Assembly: GCA_031547885.1 (NCBI GenBank)
Contig: JAVBRO010000037.1
Span: 13,060 to 77,059 of the forward strand
Direction of reading: 5' to 3'
Length of the DNA stretch: 64,000 bases
Origin: UBA940 sp031547885
Lineage (GTDB): Bacteria > Bacteroidota > Bacteroidia > Bacteroidales > Rikenellaceae
The notes beneath the pieces were generated by a model. That model ran no database searches. It had not been told where the DNA came from and saw nothing but the letters and a program-made list of their open reading frames with translations. Each line of letters starts with the position of its first letter. Position 1 is the stretch's first letter. Shown here in pieces: positions 24,362 to 32,942 of the stretch. The position numbers and the translations under genes are program-made.

Positions 24362-25282
24362 ATGGCAGGAGTACGCATAAAAGATTTACAGGACGCGAAG
24401 GGCCTCGTCGATAAATTCGACGATTTCCAGTTTGCGGTCGACTCCGGTAACCCCGATACCACGATGCGGCTGTCGGGCAAGGAGTTGAAAAGCGTAATCG
24501 GCACACCCAAACACACGCACTCCATCGAGGAGGTTACGGGCCTGCCGGGGGAGTTGGAGAAGAAGTTAGATAAGGCGGGCGGCACGATCACGGGCGACCT
24601 TCGGGTCGAGGGCAACACCCGCGTGAAAAACCTTCAGGTGGACGAGTACCTCGAAGTCCCGGAGCTGAAATACAACCGCATCACCGCCACCGGCAACGAA
24701 TTCTGGGTTACGGACGGCGGCGTGGTAGACGATGTGTGGGAGGATGCCGAGGGCATATTCGGCGTCGAGCTGAAAGCCAAAGAAGGCGAAACCACGATCA
24801 ACTTCCAGTTTAAAGATATACTGCGCGGGATTTTCTACACGGAGAACGCCGAGGGAAATCCCTCCGGCTTCCGTACGGCCTATTTCGAGGTCACGGGCGT
24901 GATCAACCGGACGAGCTTCTACTGCGTCGCCCTGAACGGCATCCCGCCGCAGCGCTTTATGACGCTCGCTCGCCAGGGTAACAAATCCGACGAACATCGC
25001 CAGGGATCCATCTACATGGACGGCCTGAACAAATACCTGCGCGTGAGCGACAAGGTCACGGACGAGAATATCGATGTGCGCAATATCAAGGTACAGATCG
25101 GCAATCTCTCCGAAATCAACCATCCGACCTTCGGGCAACTGCAAGGCTACGGGGCGCTGCTGGAGAACGCCTACATCTGCGGGCGGCTTATCCAGCGCGA
25201 CCCGCAGACGGGCGAGGATTGGGTGGTCGGGTCGGTGTCTGTTTCCGGCGAGCAGGTGTTCCATTACGACGAGACCGACTAG
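24362..25282 (+). CDS. Tail fibre/baseplate protein, ended by an in-frame TAG
   Basis: 306 residues to the stop, from ATG 24362 (MAGVRIKDL). The N-terminal part has the fibre-like LDKAGGTITGDLRVEGNTRV motif, common in siphovirus tail fibre and baseplate appendage proteins of Bacteroidales phages, then several beta strands (FQFKDILRGIFYTE, IYMDGLNKYLRVSD). The frame stops at TAG 25280-25282 after HYDETD but continues open without interruption to 25798. A one-base change of TAG to TAC or TAT would restore a 478-residue protein. So the gene is either disrupted, read through, or naturally split. First gene after promoter copy 5. Confidence 0.7.
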   Translation: MAGVRIKDLQDAKGLVDKFDDFQFAVDSGNPDTTMRLSGKELKSVIGTPKHTHSIEEVTGLPGELEKKLDKAGGTITGDLRVEGNTRVKNLQVDEYLEVPELKYNRITATGNEFWVTDGGVVDDVWEDAEGIFGVELKAKEGETTINFQFKDILRGIFYTENAEGNPSGFRTAYFEVTGVINRTSFYCVALNGIPPQRFMTLARQGNKSDEHRQGSIYMDGLNKYLRVSDKVTDENIDVRNIKVQIGNLSEINHPTFGQLQGYGALLENAYICGRLIQRDPQTGEDWVVGSVSVSGEQVFHYDETD

Positions 25283-25798
25283 GTCACGCCCGACCAAATC
25301 ATCATCACGGCCAAAGAGCAGGGCTTCACCTCGGCCCCGGAAACGCGCCGATGGCAATACAAGAACGGCTCGGAATGGGTGACGCTCGACACGCAGCACG
25401 TTCTGACCTACGTCCTCACGCCGGATGCGGAGATTTGGCAGGGGCGCTCGACGCTCACCCTGCGTTACATCGTGGCGGGCGTCTACTACGACATGATCAC
25501 CATCGCCAAGGTGCGTAACGGCGACGCGGCGTATCTCGTGACCATCGACTCCTCCAACGGCAACCAATTCCTGAACGGCGAGATGGTCACCACCCTCACG
25601 GCGACCGTGTTCAAAGGCAGCCACGATATCACGCAGAGCGTGCCTTACAATGCCTTCGACTGGATGCGCCTGTCGGATAATCCCGCAGGCGACACGGTGT
25701 GGAACGAGTTGCACCGGGGTATGGGCAGCCAGATTACGGTTACCGCGTCGGACGTGTACCGCCGGGCGGTGTTCTCGTGCGAAGTTCGCATCCCCTAA
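25283..25798 (+). pseudogene. In-frame continuation of the tail fibre gene after the TAG
   Basis: 171 codons in the same frame directly after the TAG, ending at TAA. It reads as normal phage coding sequence (VTPDQIIITAKEQGF, RRWQYKNGSEWVTLD, YVLTPDAEIWQGRSTLTLRY, QITVTASDVYRRAVFSCEVR). It has no good start near the TAG; the first options are GTG 25379 and a much later ATG at 25493. Several neighbouring phage genes end with TAG, which argues against a general stop-codon reassignment. I interpret it as the C-terminal half of the fibre protein, lost or made only by read-through. Confidence 0.6.
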
Positions 25799-25829
25799 AC
25801 CGAAATATCAATCCTAAAAACCGAAAAAT

Positions 25830-26867
25830 ATGGCAGTCATTTCAAGAGGTCAGATCACCATCGTAGACCTGTCCGACGGCAAGTCGATCAACCTGTATCT
25901 GGGCAGCAACGTCGCCGCCACGCAGATTTTCAACAAGGAAAACTCCACCTACACGCCCAACTGGACAGCAAGTCCGTACCTCGTCATTACACCAGAGGTG
26001 TACGTGACGGGCGTATCGACCAACCAGGTCGCCCGCCTGAAAGGGCCGCCGACATGGAAGATCAATGGTAGCGCCACGCTCACGACCTACGGGGCGACGG
26101 CGGCGACCGCAGCTCCCTACGCGCTGACGATCAAGAACAACATGGCCTCATACGCCCAGATGCAGGTGGAGTGCGAGGTCATTTACGTCGATCCCGACTC
26201 AACGGCCGAAACGAAGGCGAAAGCCGTGATCACCTACACCAAGACCGAGAACGCCGGCCAGTTGATCTGCGCCATCGCCTACGCTCCGCTGGGCACGGTG
26301 TTCAAGAACGACAACGTGACCACGCTCAAGGCCCATTGCGATATGTGGCGCGGGTCGACCATTGACAATACCCTCGTGACCTATAAATGGTATCGCCTCG
26401 GCAGCGGAGTGTGGACGGAGATCACCTCGGCCAACGCCCAGGGTATCACGGGTTACACCACCAACGAGATCACCATCCCCGAAGCGGCCGTTCTCAACTT
26501 CGAGTCGTTCAAGTGCGAGATCAAGGATACCGACCCGGCCAGCGGCACGTACAACACCACCGTCGCCGACATCATCTCTTTCGCCGATATGTCCGATCCC
26601 TACCAGGTGGAAATAACCACGCCGCAAGGTACGACGCTCACCTCCGGCCTTACTTCGACTACGCTCACGGCCAACTGCTGGCAGAACGGGGCGCTGCTGC
26701 CGGATTCGTTCTTCACGGGCGCGAACTGCCGCTGGCGCAAGTTCAACAAACTGGGAGTCCTGGACACTGCATGGGGATCGTCCGGCGTCAAGACCGGGCG
26801 CTCGATCACCGTTACGCGAGACGAGGTATCCGTGGCTGCCACCTTCACCGTGGAAATTGACAAGTAA
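25830..26867 (+). CDS. Phage tail appendage protein with Ig-like beta domains
   Basis: 345 residues. The N terminus is MAVISRGQITIVDLSDG, a short segment shared with the next fibre protein. The remainder is beta-rich with Thr/Ala runs, WKINGSATLTTYG, AQMQVECEVIYVD, YKWYRLGSGVWTEI and FTVEIDK, suggesting two or three Ig-like domains as found on phage surface proteins that bind host sugars. No catalytic motif is visible. Its TAA overlaps a possible ATG of the next gene. Encoded in the fibre operon, so part of the host-recognition device. Confidence 0.6.
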   Translation: MAVISRGQITIVDLSDGKSINLYLGSNVAATQIFNKENSTYTPNWTASPYLVITPEVYVTGVSTNQVARLKGPPTWKINGSATLTTYGATAATAAPYALTIKNNMASYAQMQVECEVIYVDPDSTAETKAKAVITYTKTENAGQLICAIAYAPLGTVFKNDNVTTLKAHCDMWRGSTIDNTLVTYKWYRLGSGVWTEITSANAQGITGYTTNEITIPEAAVLNFESFKCEIKDTDPASGTYNTTVADIISFADMSDPYQVEITTPQGTTLTSGLTSTTLTANCWQNGALLPDSFFTGANCRWRKFNKLGVLDTAWGSSGVKTGRSITVTRDEVSVAATFTVEIDK

Positions 26868-26902
26868 TGCGCCGACTATTCATCAAACTTAAAAGTATCA
26901 TT

Positions 26903-28384
26903 ATGGCAATCATAGGAAGGGGGCAGATCACCGTCCATACGGCCGAGCAGGGAGAGAAAGGGGATCCGGGGACGCCCGGAACCTCCTCATTCCTGTATAT
27001 CCGCTACTCGGCGGCCGCGAACGGCAACCCCATGACCACCACGCCCAATACTTACATAGGTGTGGCCGTGACTACCTCGGCAACAGCTCCGACGAGCTAT
27101 ACTTCCTACGCATGGTCGCGCATTGAGGGGAAAACCGGGAGCGACGGCGTGCCGGGGACATCGTCTTACATCCATGTCCGCTATTCAGCCAACGCCAGCG
27201 GCAATCCGATGACGACCACTCCCGCCGCTTATATCGGCGTAGCCGTCACCGAGTCGGCTACCGCGCCAACATCTTACACCGCCTACGCCTGGGCGAAGCT
27301 CACCGGCGACAAGGGAGATAAAGGAGATAAGGGCGATCCCGGATCGGCGGGGACTGCCGGGCCGGGCATCGTTTACCGGGGCACGTTCTCGGCCTCGACA
27401 ATCTATTACAACAACACCCTTCGCCGGGATGTGGTGCTTTACAGCGGTATATATTATATCTATAACGGCACGAATGCCACCTCCGCAGCGTGGAACGTGG
27501 CGAATTGGGAGTCCTTCGGGGCGCAGTTCTCATCGGTGGCCACCGACCTGCTGCTGGCGCAACTCGCCTACATCGAGAATCTCGGTGTGAGGAATCTGAC
27601 CACCGCGCCTTCCGGCCAGCGCGTCGAGATCACGGCGGCCCGGAACTCAATGGCTTTCTACACCACCGCCTCGCCGACCACACCCGTACTTGAGATAAAG
27701 ACAACCAGCGACCCCGTCTATATGGGTCAGGGCGCGGGTTTCCAGATCAAGCAGACCGGCATCAATTTCTCGATTTTCAAGGGCATCCTCCATCAAGGGA
27801 GCGAAGGGAGCGGCATCTCCGTACCTGTGCTGCCTTGGAGCCAGCCGGAAACCATTGCACAGAACTGCATCCTACAATCCTACGCCAATTCGGAAACCAA
27901 AAAGTATAAGACCGGCATCTATATCTCCATGAGCGGCACACAGGGTACGAGCGCCACAGCGGATAAGATGAACGCCATTTATCTGGAAAGCGGCGGCATC
28001 TTCGTGGGCGGCGAGTACGACGTGCTGCGCTCCAGCAATGTGTTCGCCGGCCTCTGCGCCGCCGGAACGGTCAGTTCGGCCGGGGCGCTCCAGCGTAGTT
28101 GGGTGCTTTCGTTCATGGGCGGTTATATTACCTGCGCCCGCACCGCCGTCGGCCGTTACCGGATCACCTTCTCGAACACCTCGTACCTCTACAGTGCCAA
28201 CGACTACAACGTGCTGATCATGCCCAATGGCCCGAACACGGCCAACGCCAATGTCGGGGCCTACGGCTGCACGATGGCCCGCACATCGTCTTATTTCGAT
28301 GTTTACATCGGCGACGACGCTTCGCCCAACGACTGCTCGTTTACCTTCATTGTCTTTTTAACCTCGAAATTCTGGAGCTACTAA
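26903..28384 (+). CDS. Tail fibre protein with collagen-like and duplicated modules
   Basis: 493 residues from ATG 26903. An upstream in-frame ATG at 26867 would add 12 residues, but the family-like start MAIIGRGQITV matches the upstream protein's MAVISRGQITI. After the start come collagen-like Gly-X-Y stretches (GEKGDPGTPGT), two tandem copies of a 59-residue module, and a second collagen run (GDKGDKGDKGDPG). The C-terminal half carries a trimeric-fibre-like region, with a tip (GGYITCARTAVGRYRITFS) that resembles phage receptor-binding heads. Collagen-like spacers and repeats of this kind make elongated trimeric shafts. This is the best candidate for the receptor-binding protein. Confidence 0.65.
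   Translation: MAIIGRGQITVHTAEQGEKGDPGTPGTSSFLYIRYSAAANGNPMTTTPNTYIGVAVTTSATAPTSYTSYAWSRIEGKTGSDGVPGTSSYIHVRYSANASGNPMTTTPAAYIGVAVTESATAPTSYTAYAWAKLTGDKGDKGDKGDPGSAGTAGPGIVYRGTFSASTIYYNNTLRRDVVLYSGIYYIYNGTNATSAAWNVANWESFGAQFSSVATDLLLAQLAYIENLGVRNLTTAPSGQRVEITAARNSMAFYTTASPTTPVLEIKTTSDPVYMGQGAGFQIKQTGINFSIFKGILHQGSEGSGISVPVLPWSQPETIAQNCILQSYANSETKKYKTGIYISMSGTQGTSATADKMNAIYLESGGIFVGGEYDVLRSSNVFAGLCAAGTVSSAGALQRSWVLSFMGGYITCARTAVGRYRITFSNTSYLYSANDYNVLIMPNGPNTANANVGAYGCTMARTSSYFDVYIGDDASPNDCSFTFIVFLTSKFWSY
26984..27340 (+). repeat. Two tandem 59-residue modules in the fibre gene
   Basis: Each copy runs from a SS-[F/Y]-[L/I]-x-[I/V]-RYSA start through GNPMTTTP, YIGVAVT and SATAPTSYT to a YAW segment and a collagen-like run. 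The two copies differ in both bases and residues, so the duplication is not recent. Confidence 0.75.
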
Positions 28385-28385
28385 T

Positions 28386-28793
28386 ATGAAACAATACGCT
28401 AAAATAACAGATGGGGTGCTGGTCAGCACCTGCGCCGCCGCCGAGGACACGGATCTGATCGCGCAGATCACGGCCGACGGATTTTTGCCTTACGACGACA
28501 GCGCCGAGAAGCCCGACGTTGGGGAGTTACAGGCCGCAGTTCCCGCTTATCAGAAGTCGGCCGAGGGGATATCCCTTTCGTGGAAGATCGTCGAAAACAG
28601 TCCCGAAAAGATCGAAGCCGAGATCGCCCGCCTCCAGGACGAGCTGTCGGCCACCGACTACCAGGTCATCAAGTCCTACGAATACGCTCTCGCTGGCGAG
28701 CAGTTGCCTTACGACATCGCGACTATCCACTCATCCCGGCAGGCGTTGCGGGATAAAATCATTGAATTGGAAAGGATCCTTTATCGCAATTAG
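28386..28793 (+). CDS. Fibre-associated protein, chaperone-like
   Basis: 135 residues. It starts MKQYAKITDGVLVSTCAAAE, has a central SLSWKIVENSPEKIEAEIARLQDEL helix, and ends with KSYEYALAGEQLPYDI, IHSSRQALRDKIIELERI. The final helical segment, with ATDYQVIKSYEYALAG, resembles the C-terminal part of small phage proteins that follow tail fibre genes and are thought to aid fibre folding or attachment. The gene starts one base after the fibre stop. It is the last phage structural gene; the convergent HamB-like gene ends only 2 bases away. Confidence 0.55.
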   Translation: MKQYAKITDGVLVSTCAAAEDTDLIAQITADGFLPYDDSAEKPDVGELQAAVPAYQKSAEGISLSWKIVENSPEKIEAEIARLQDELSATDYQVIKSYEYALAGEQLPYDIATIHSSRQALRDKIIELERILYRN

Positions 28794-28795
28794 GA

Positions 28796-31267
28796 TTATC
28801 TGGATAGAAGATATTTATTGATTTCAAATTGAAACAGGTCGGATTGCAATTCTAAATATCCGTTGAACGACGGATCGGCTGTAAGATTGCCATTCCTGTC
28901 CAATGACAGATGTCTGATTTGATTGTCATCCATTAATTTCCGGACAATGTTTACACCCAAGCCATACCGGACTAGATTTATCAAAGACAAATCTGTGGTT
29001 CCGTAAACATGTAGATTATAATAATCATCGGGAATAATACCTAAGTCGTGAAGGCAAACTATGAGCTTATTCAGCTTGAAATTTACAAAATCTTCCTCGA
29101 TTTTAAGTTTGACTATTGCAAAATTAACCAACTCGGCTTCGGTCTTATTCTTCAGATTGATATACACTTCTGCCCCGTATTCCGAGCAGTTGTATTTGCG
29201 CGACGCCCTCCGCTCCTCCCCGTATGAGGAACCGATGAAAAGCTGAGTGTCGGTAGATAATCGTTTTTCCTTGAAATATGAGACCGTGCTATTTATCCGT
29301 TCGTTCAAAGCCTGTTTTTGGAGAACTTTCAGATAGTGATTATAGTACGCAACGGCTTTTGTGTTTTTCAGTCGTTCTATCTCATAGTCCTTCATGTTGC
29401 CGTCTGAAGAAATAACGAATATCTTTTGAATTATGTCAACAATTCCTTCCTCCTCATCGAATTGATATTTGGACTTATTCTGAATGATGGAATATGCAGC
29501 AGCCTCAACGTCGTTATAAAAATTGTCGATGGCATTCTCTATCAAATATTTTTTCACGAAACCATTCTCATCCAACTCGGCGGTGGAGAGTATAAGGGCT
29601 GTTGCCTCTGTTATACGATTATCCTCCCTGGTTTTCCGATCCTTTTGCTCGGGAGTCAATTTCAAATTCTCGATATCATAATTTTGTAGGAGCGGATTTC
29701 TTACCTCATCATCAAAATCGTGGTCTCTCAGTAATTTGATCTTGTTTTTCATGTCTCCACCGGTATTATATGCGGGATCAGAGACAAAGTGTATGGTGGA
29801 AATTAACGACTTTAAATTGTCATTCTTGCGGAATACCTGATTCAACCGGTTGACTCTACCGATTAAGTTCGTCAATCGTTTTCCGTCCAAACCATATGTG
29901 GATGCGATGAACAAATTGTCTATGGGGTGATTGACGCCTTCAAGAATGACGTTGTTCGCAAGGATATATCTTAGTTCCGGTTCCTTCTTAAAGGCGTCCT
30001 CCAGATATTCCTTGATCAGATTGGGGATCTTTCCATGAAGATATATTACACCGTGTTCCAACAAAGAAACCATGTAGAAAGACGGATGCACTTCCCGTTT
30101 CAATGTATTTATAATACGGTCAATATTGTCGGAATTCTTGATTTCAGGCAGTTTTTCCGAAAGGGCAATCGCTAATTGTTCAATGAATTTTGGTCTATTG
30201 TGGTAGATAAAATTCTTTTGCAATGATGTTTGGATTACGTAATCCCAAAACGACGATGAACCTTTCGGGACGTATTCACCGGTAAATCTATCATAACAAA
30301 AGCATTCTCCATTTTCGCACAAATACAATTCTACTGTCTTCAAGTCATGTTGAATCCTCTTTGTGAGAATGCTGTTGTCGATATGCCGCAATTTCACATT
30401 GTTACTGTCGTCTATCAAAGGAGACAGGTAGACAAGCTTTTGATCTCTTTTCAGAGAGCCATTCAGTTGAATCAATCTAGACAATATAATACTTCTCGAA
30501 TCATCGTCAAGAAGATTATGGGCTTCATCAATAAACAAGATGTCAAATGAAACATTCCCCTTGTTTATAAGGCGAGTGGCTCGCTCTTGTGTCAATATCC
30601 CGATAAATCGGCTGTCTCTCGCAGGCTCGTACATCTCATCATGGAGAATGAGTTTGTAGTCCAAACCCAATTTTTTAATATCGTTGTAAGTTTGAATCAA
30701 AAGTGATTTAGTGGGAACGATAATACCGATTCGTGAATAATCAGTCCGTTTTATTATCTCTCGGATTATTGAACTTTTCCCGTATGATGTCGGCGCAATA
30801 TAGACGATATCTTGGTCTAAACCGGCCAATATGTTTTTAGCGGCGGCGTTTTGCTCCAAAGTTTCAATATAGCCCTCAAAAGAGACATACCTTTTGGATA
30901 TGGAGTTGTTCACGATCGTTTCGGATATGCCGGTTCTTTCTACAAGACCGTGCCTGAGCAAATAATCCGAGACCGGATAAAAGCCTATTTGAAGGCTGAC
31001 GTCGTATAGAGGCTGATAGTCATCGAACAGCAAAGAGTATTTGAGAATGATGTAATACCCGATTTTAAAATAACTTTTGAAGCGTTTATCTTTTTCGTAG
31101 TAGCTGAAAAACAATAATGCGCATGAAAGTACGAACTCCTTTTCCTGCCCAGTAATATCTCGGCGATTGAGAAGTAGTTTTTGAAAAACATCGAAAAACT
31201 GGTCGTTTTTCCGAATTGCAGTCAACTGCAACTTTTCAGCTCCCCTATCTCTGTTATTCATTGACAT
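28796..31267 (-). CDS. hamB: HamB-like DEAD/DEAH helicase of a Hachiman-type defence pair
   Basis: 823 residues. Helicase motif I is YIAPTSYGKSS (about 156-166), motif II is FIDEAH with DEAH at 247-250, and a motif-VI-like LIGRVNRLNQVF lies near 475-486. The first 150 residues are an unknown helical extension, and the last 300 show no motif I know. It overlaps the upstream HamA-like gene by 14 bases. A HamA (DUF1837-like nuclease) followed by a superfamily 2 helicase is the Hachiman/AbpAB arrangement, which senses and destroys DNA during phage infection. Assignment to Hachiman rests on gene order and motifs; a profile search is needed to exclude a sister system. AT-rich relative to neighbours. 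Confidence 0.65.
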   Translation of the reverse strand: MSMNNRDRGAEKLQLTAIRKNDQFFDVFQKLLLNRRDITGQEKEFVLSCALLFFSYYEKDKRFKSYFKIGYYIILKYSLLFDDYQPLYDVSLQIGFYPVSDYLLRHGLVERTGISETIVNNSISKRYVSFEGYIETLEQNAAAKNILAGLDQDIVYIAPTSYGKSSIIREIIKRTDYSRIGIIVPTKSLLIQTYNDIKKLGLDYKLILHDEMYEPARDSRFIGILTQERATRLINKGNVSFDILFIDEAHNLLDDDSRSIILSRLIQLNGSLKRDQKLVYLSPLIDDSNNVKLRHIDNSILTKRIQHDLKTVELYLCENGECFCYDRFTGEYVPKGSSSFWDYVIQTSLQKNFIYHNRPKFIEQLAIALSEKLPEIKNSDNIDRIINTLKREVHPSFYMVSLLEHGVIYLHGKIPNLIKEYLEDAFKKEPELRYILANNVILEGVNHPIDNLFIASTYGLDGKRLTNLIGRVNRLNQVFRKNDNLKSLISTIHFVSDPAYNTGGDMKNKIKLLRDHDFDDEVRNPLLQNYDIENLKLTPEQKDRKTREDNRITEATALILSTAELDENGFVKKYLIENAIDNFYNDVEAAAYSIIQNKSKYQFDEEEGIVDIIQKIFVISSDGNMKDYEIERLKNTKAVAYYNHYLKVLQKQALNERINSTVSYFKEKRLSTDTQLFIGSSYGEERRASRKYNCSEYGAEVYINLKNKTEAELVNFAIVKLKIEEDFVNFKLNKLIVCLHDLGIIPDDYYNLHVYGTTDLSLINLVRYGLGVNIVRKLMDDNQIRHLSLDRNGNLTADPSFNGYLELQSDLFQFEINKYLLSR

Positions 31268-32024
31268 AACTTAGAAAGTCGGCAATATTTTTTTTGTTGA
31301 TGCATATAAGGTGCAGCCTTTTACACTCATACCTCCTAACCAGGCTTTCCAAACGTGCCTTCAAATCTTCCTGGTTTATTGGACACCACCTGTCATCCAA
31401 ATAAATCGTTGAGCTTGGGAGTAGATTAAATTCGGATACTTTTTGATATTTTTTCTTTACAAAATCGTCTGAAAATTGCTTGAGCAACTGAGAAATCGTT
31501 TTATTCTCGCCTATAGCGCGGTTCTGGGAATGGTGGTATGCGTTACGCCACGGATTATTGGGATGTTCCCCTGATTCCGTCCCTTCTACCTTATGCTTAA
31601 GCCCGTTGTAAGCTTTGCCTATATTATCGTTATGAGTCGAATCCGTCGTTGTTGGCAGGGTCGATTTACTTTCGTATAACCAAAAAATAGCATCTTTGAT
31701 GTACAGACCATCGAATCCCTTTTTCATTCCCTTCTCTTCCAGATTCCGAAACAAGAAATGCTGCTCGTAATCAAGGCTTCGCAAAAAGAGGTGGCAAATG
31801 AATTCTGCAACGATTCCATACTTCTTGGCATCATCTTTAGGCTCAATCAACTCTTTAAGTTCCATCTTTACAACAGACATATCGACATCATCCTCTAAAT
31901 CGCCGTTCCATATTTTCCCGATCTCTTCGTTGATTTTCTCTTTCAAGGCAGGAGAATAATCTTCGATATTCAGGAAATGAAACGTGATTTTATCCGATAT
32001 ATCTATTTGTGTATGGCCAAACAT
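31254..32024 (-). CDS. hamA: HamA-like (DUF1837-type) nuclease of a Hachiman-type pair
   Basis: 256 residues. The centre carries EFICHLFLRSLDYEQHFLF, then KKGFDGLYIKDAIFWLYESKS. GFDG at 103-106 and ESK at 118-120 give a D...ExK nuclease core of the PD-(D/E)xK type, as in DUF1837 HamA proteins, which show G-x-DG ... ESK. First gene of the two-gene minus-strand operon; the helicase begins within its last codons. In characterised Hachiman systems HamA is held by HamB and released to degrade DNA. About 130 bases of AT-rich sequence separate its start from the chromosomal AHSA1-type gene, and the prophage's right end is probably there. Confidence 0.65.
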   Translation of the reverse strand: MFGHTQIDISDKITFHFLNIEDYSPALKEKINEEIGKIWNGDLEDDVDMSVVKMELKELIEPKDDAKKYGIVAEFICHLFLRSLDYEQHFLFRNLEEKGMKKGFDGLYIKDAIFWLYESKSTLPTTTDSTHNDNIGKAYNGLKHKVEGTESGEHPNNPWRNAYHHSQNRAIGENKTISQLLKQFSDDFVKKKYQKVSEFNLLPSSTIYLDDRWCPINQEDLKARLESLVRRYECKRLHLICINKKNIADFLSYVNE

Positions 32025-32154
32025 CCATCACTATTTTTCTCAAAGTTACAATAATAATCTGTACGGGACGATTTTACGAAAAAATCATCATATTGCTACG
32101 TGGCATTTTAGAGGAGAGCTGACCTTGCCGCATTACCATCCGGCGTTTATCGTT

Positions 32155-32652
32155 CTAGCCGGGCAACCCTTTCTCGAATAATTCGTGCAGTTGCCGGATG
32201 CCGGTCTTGTAACCCTCTTCGAAGCCCATTTCGAGGATGCGGTTCAGGTCTTCCGGCTTTTGCGCCGCGATGTGCGAGGTGACGGTGGTCCGGTCGCCCT
32301 CGCCCTCAAATGTGACTTTCCACTGCAGACGGGGTGCCGAAGGGTCGACCTTGCCGTGCTCGTCGCAAAAGGCGTCCAGCGCCTCGAACGAGCGGCCGGG
32401 GACGATCTTCCCGAAGTCGGCCAGACTCCAGACTTTCTGCCCTTCGGGCGAGACCATATAGTAGAGCCACCGGCCGCCTTCGCGCAGCTTCATCTTCGCG
32501 GTGACGGCTTTCCAGGGCAGCGGCCCCCACCATTTGTCGAGGATCGCGGGGTCGGTATAAGCGGCCCAGACGGCCTGCCGCGGGGCGGCGTAGGAGGTGG
32601 TGATGGTGATCGCCTTGCCGGCGGGGCCTTTCTCGAAACGGATCGTGTTCAT
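32155..32652 (-). CDS. AHSA1/SRPBCC-domain protein
   Basis: 165 residues. It shows the SRPBCC pattern of the AHSA1 (activator of Hsp90 ATPase homologue 1-like) family: ITITTSYAAPRQAVWAAYTD, then ILDKWWGP near 38-45, and a C-terminal long helix with MGFEEGYKTGIRQLHELF. Such proteins bind hydrophobic ligands in a deep pocket; most are unassigned in bacteria. GC-rich and host-like in codon use, so I place the prophage boundary to its left. It stands alone, with the relic of an integrase upstream. Confidence 0.85.
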   Translation of the reverse strand: MNTIRFEKGPAGKAITITTSYAAPRQAVWAAYTDPAILDKWWGPLPWKAVTAKMKLREGGRWLYYMVSPEGQKVWSLADFGKIVPGRSFEALDAFCDEHGKVDPSAPRLQWKVTFEGEGDRTTVTSHIAAQKPEDLNRILEMGFEEGYKTGIRQLHELFEKGLPG

Positions 32653-32656
32653 GTCG

Positions 32657-32881
32657 TTAAAATTTTGATATTGAATTGGTACAGATCAATTTTCGTACCT
32701 TTTTCTCCACGATCTTGTTTTCATGTGTCAGCCATCGGTCCGGCGCGATGTCCAGTTTGGTCGAGAAGTGGGCCTGCTCCCCGTTGACGATGATCCGGGC
32801 CAGTATCGGCACCCGGCCGTTGGCTCTCAGTTTGTTCTTTTAGGCGATGAAGGAGGTCGAGAATGTGCTTCTTATATTCAT
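32657..32881 (-). pseudogene. Decayed N-terminal fragment of a tyrosine integrase
   Basis: Read on the minus strand from ATG 32881, the frame gives MNIRSTFSTSFIA, a TAA, and then KNKLRANGRVPILARIIVNG, EQAHFSTKLDIAPDRWL, ending at TAA 32659-32657. This matches the arm-binding N terminus of Bacteroidales tyrosine recombinases (RSTFS..., VPI..RI..NG, FSTKL). It has an internal stop and lacks the whole catalytic domain. It marks an old mobile element at this place, independent of, or older than, the prophage to the left. Confidence 0.65.
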
Positions 32882-32942
32882 AATCGGTATGCTTTTAATT
32901 TACGAAACAAAATTAAATGCGACCGGCACAGAATAATACAGC

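Noticed and set aside
25280..25282. Stop-codon reassignment of TAG in the phage
   Set aside because: Several intact phage genes (prohead protease, connector, DUF3168, tail tube, Dam) end with TAG at sensible places, so TAG works as a normal stop.
32025..32154. Exact prophage attachment site
   Set aside because: The transition from AT-rich cargo to host-like genes is here, but without the left end no direct repeat can be identified.
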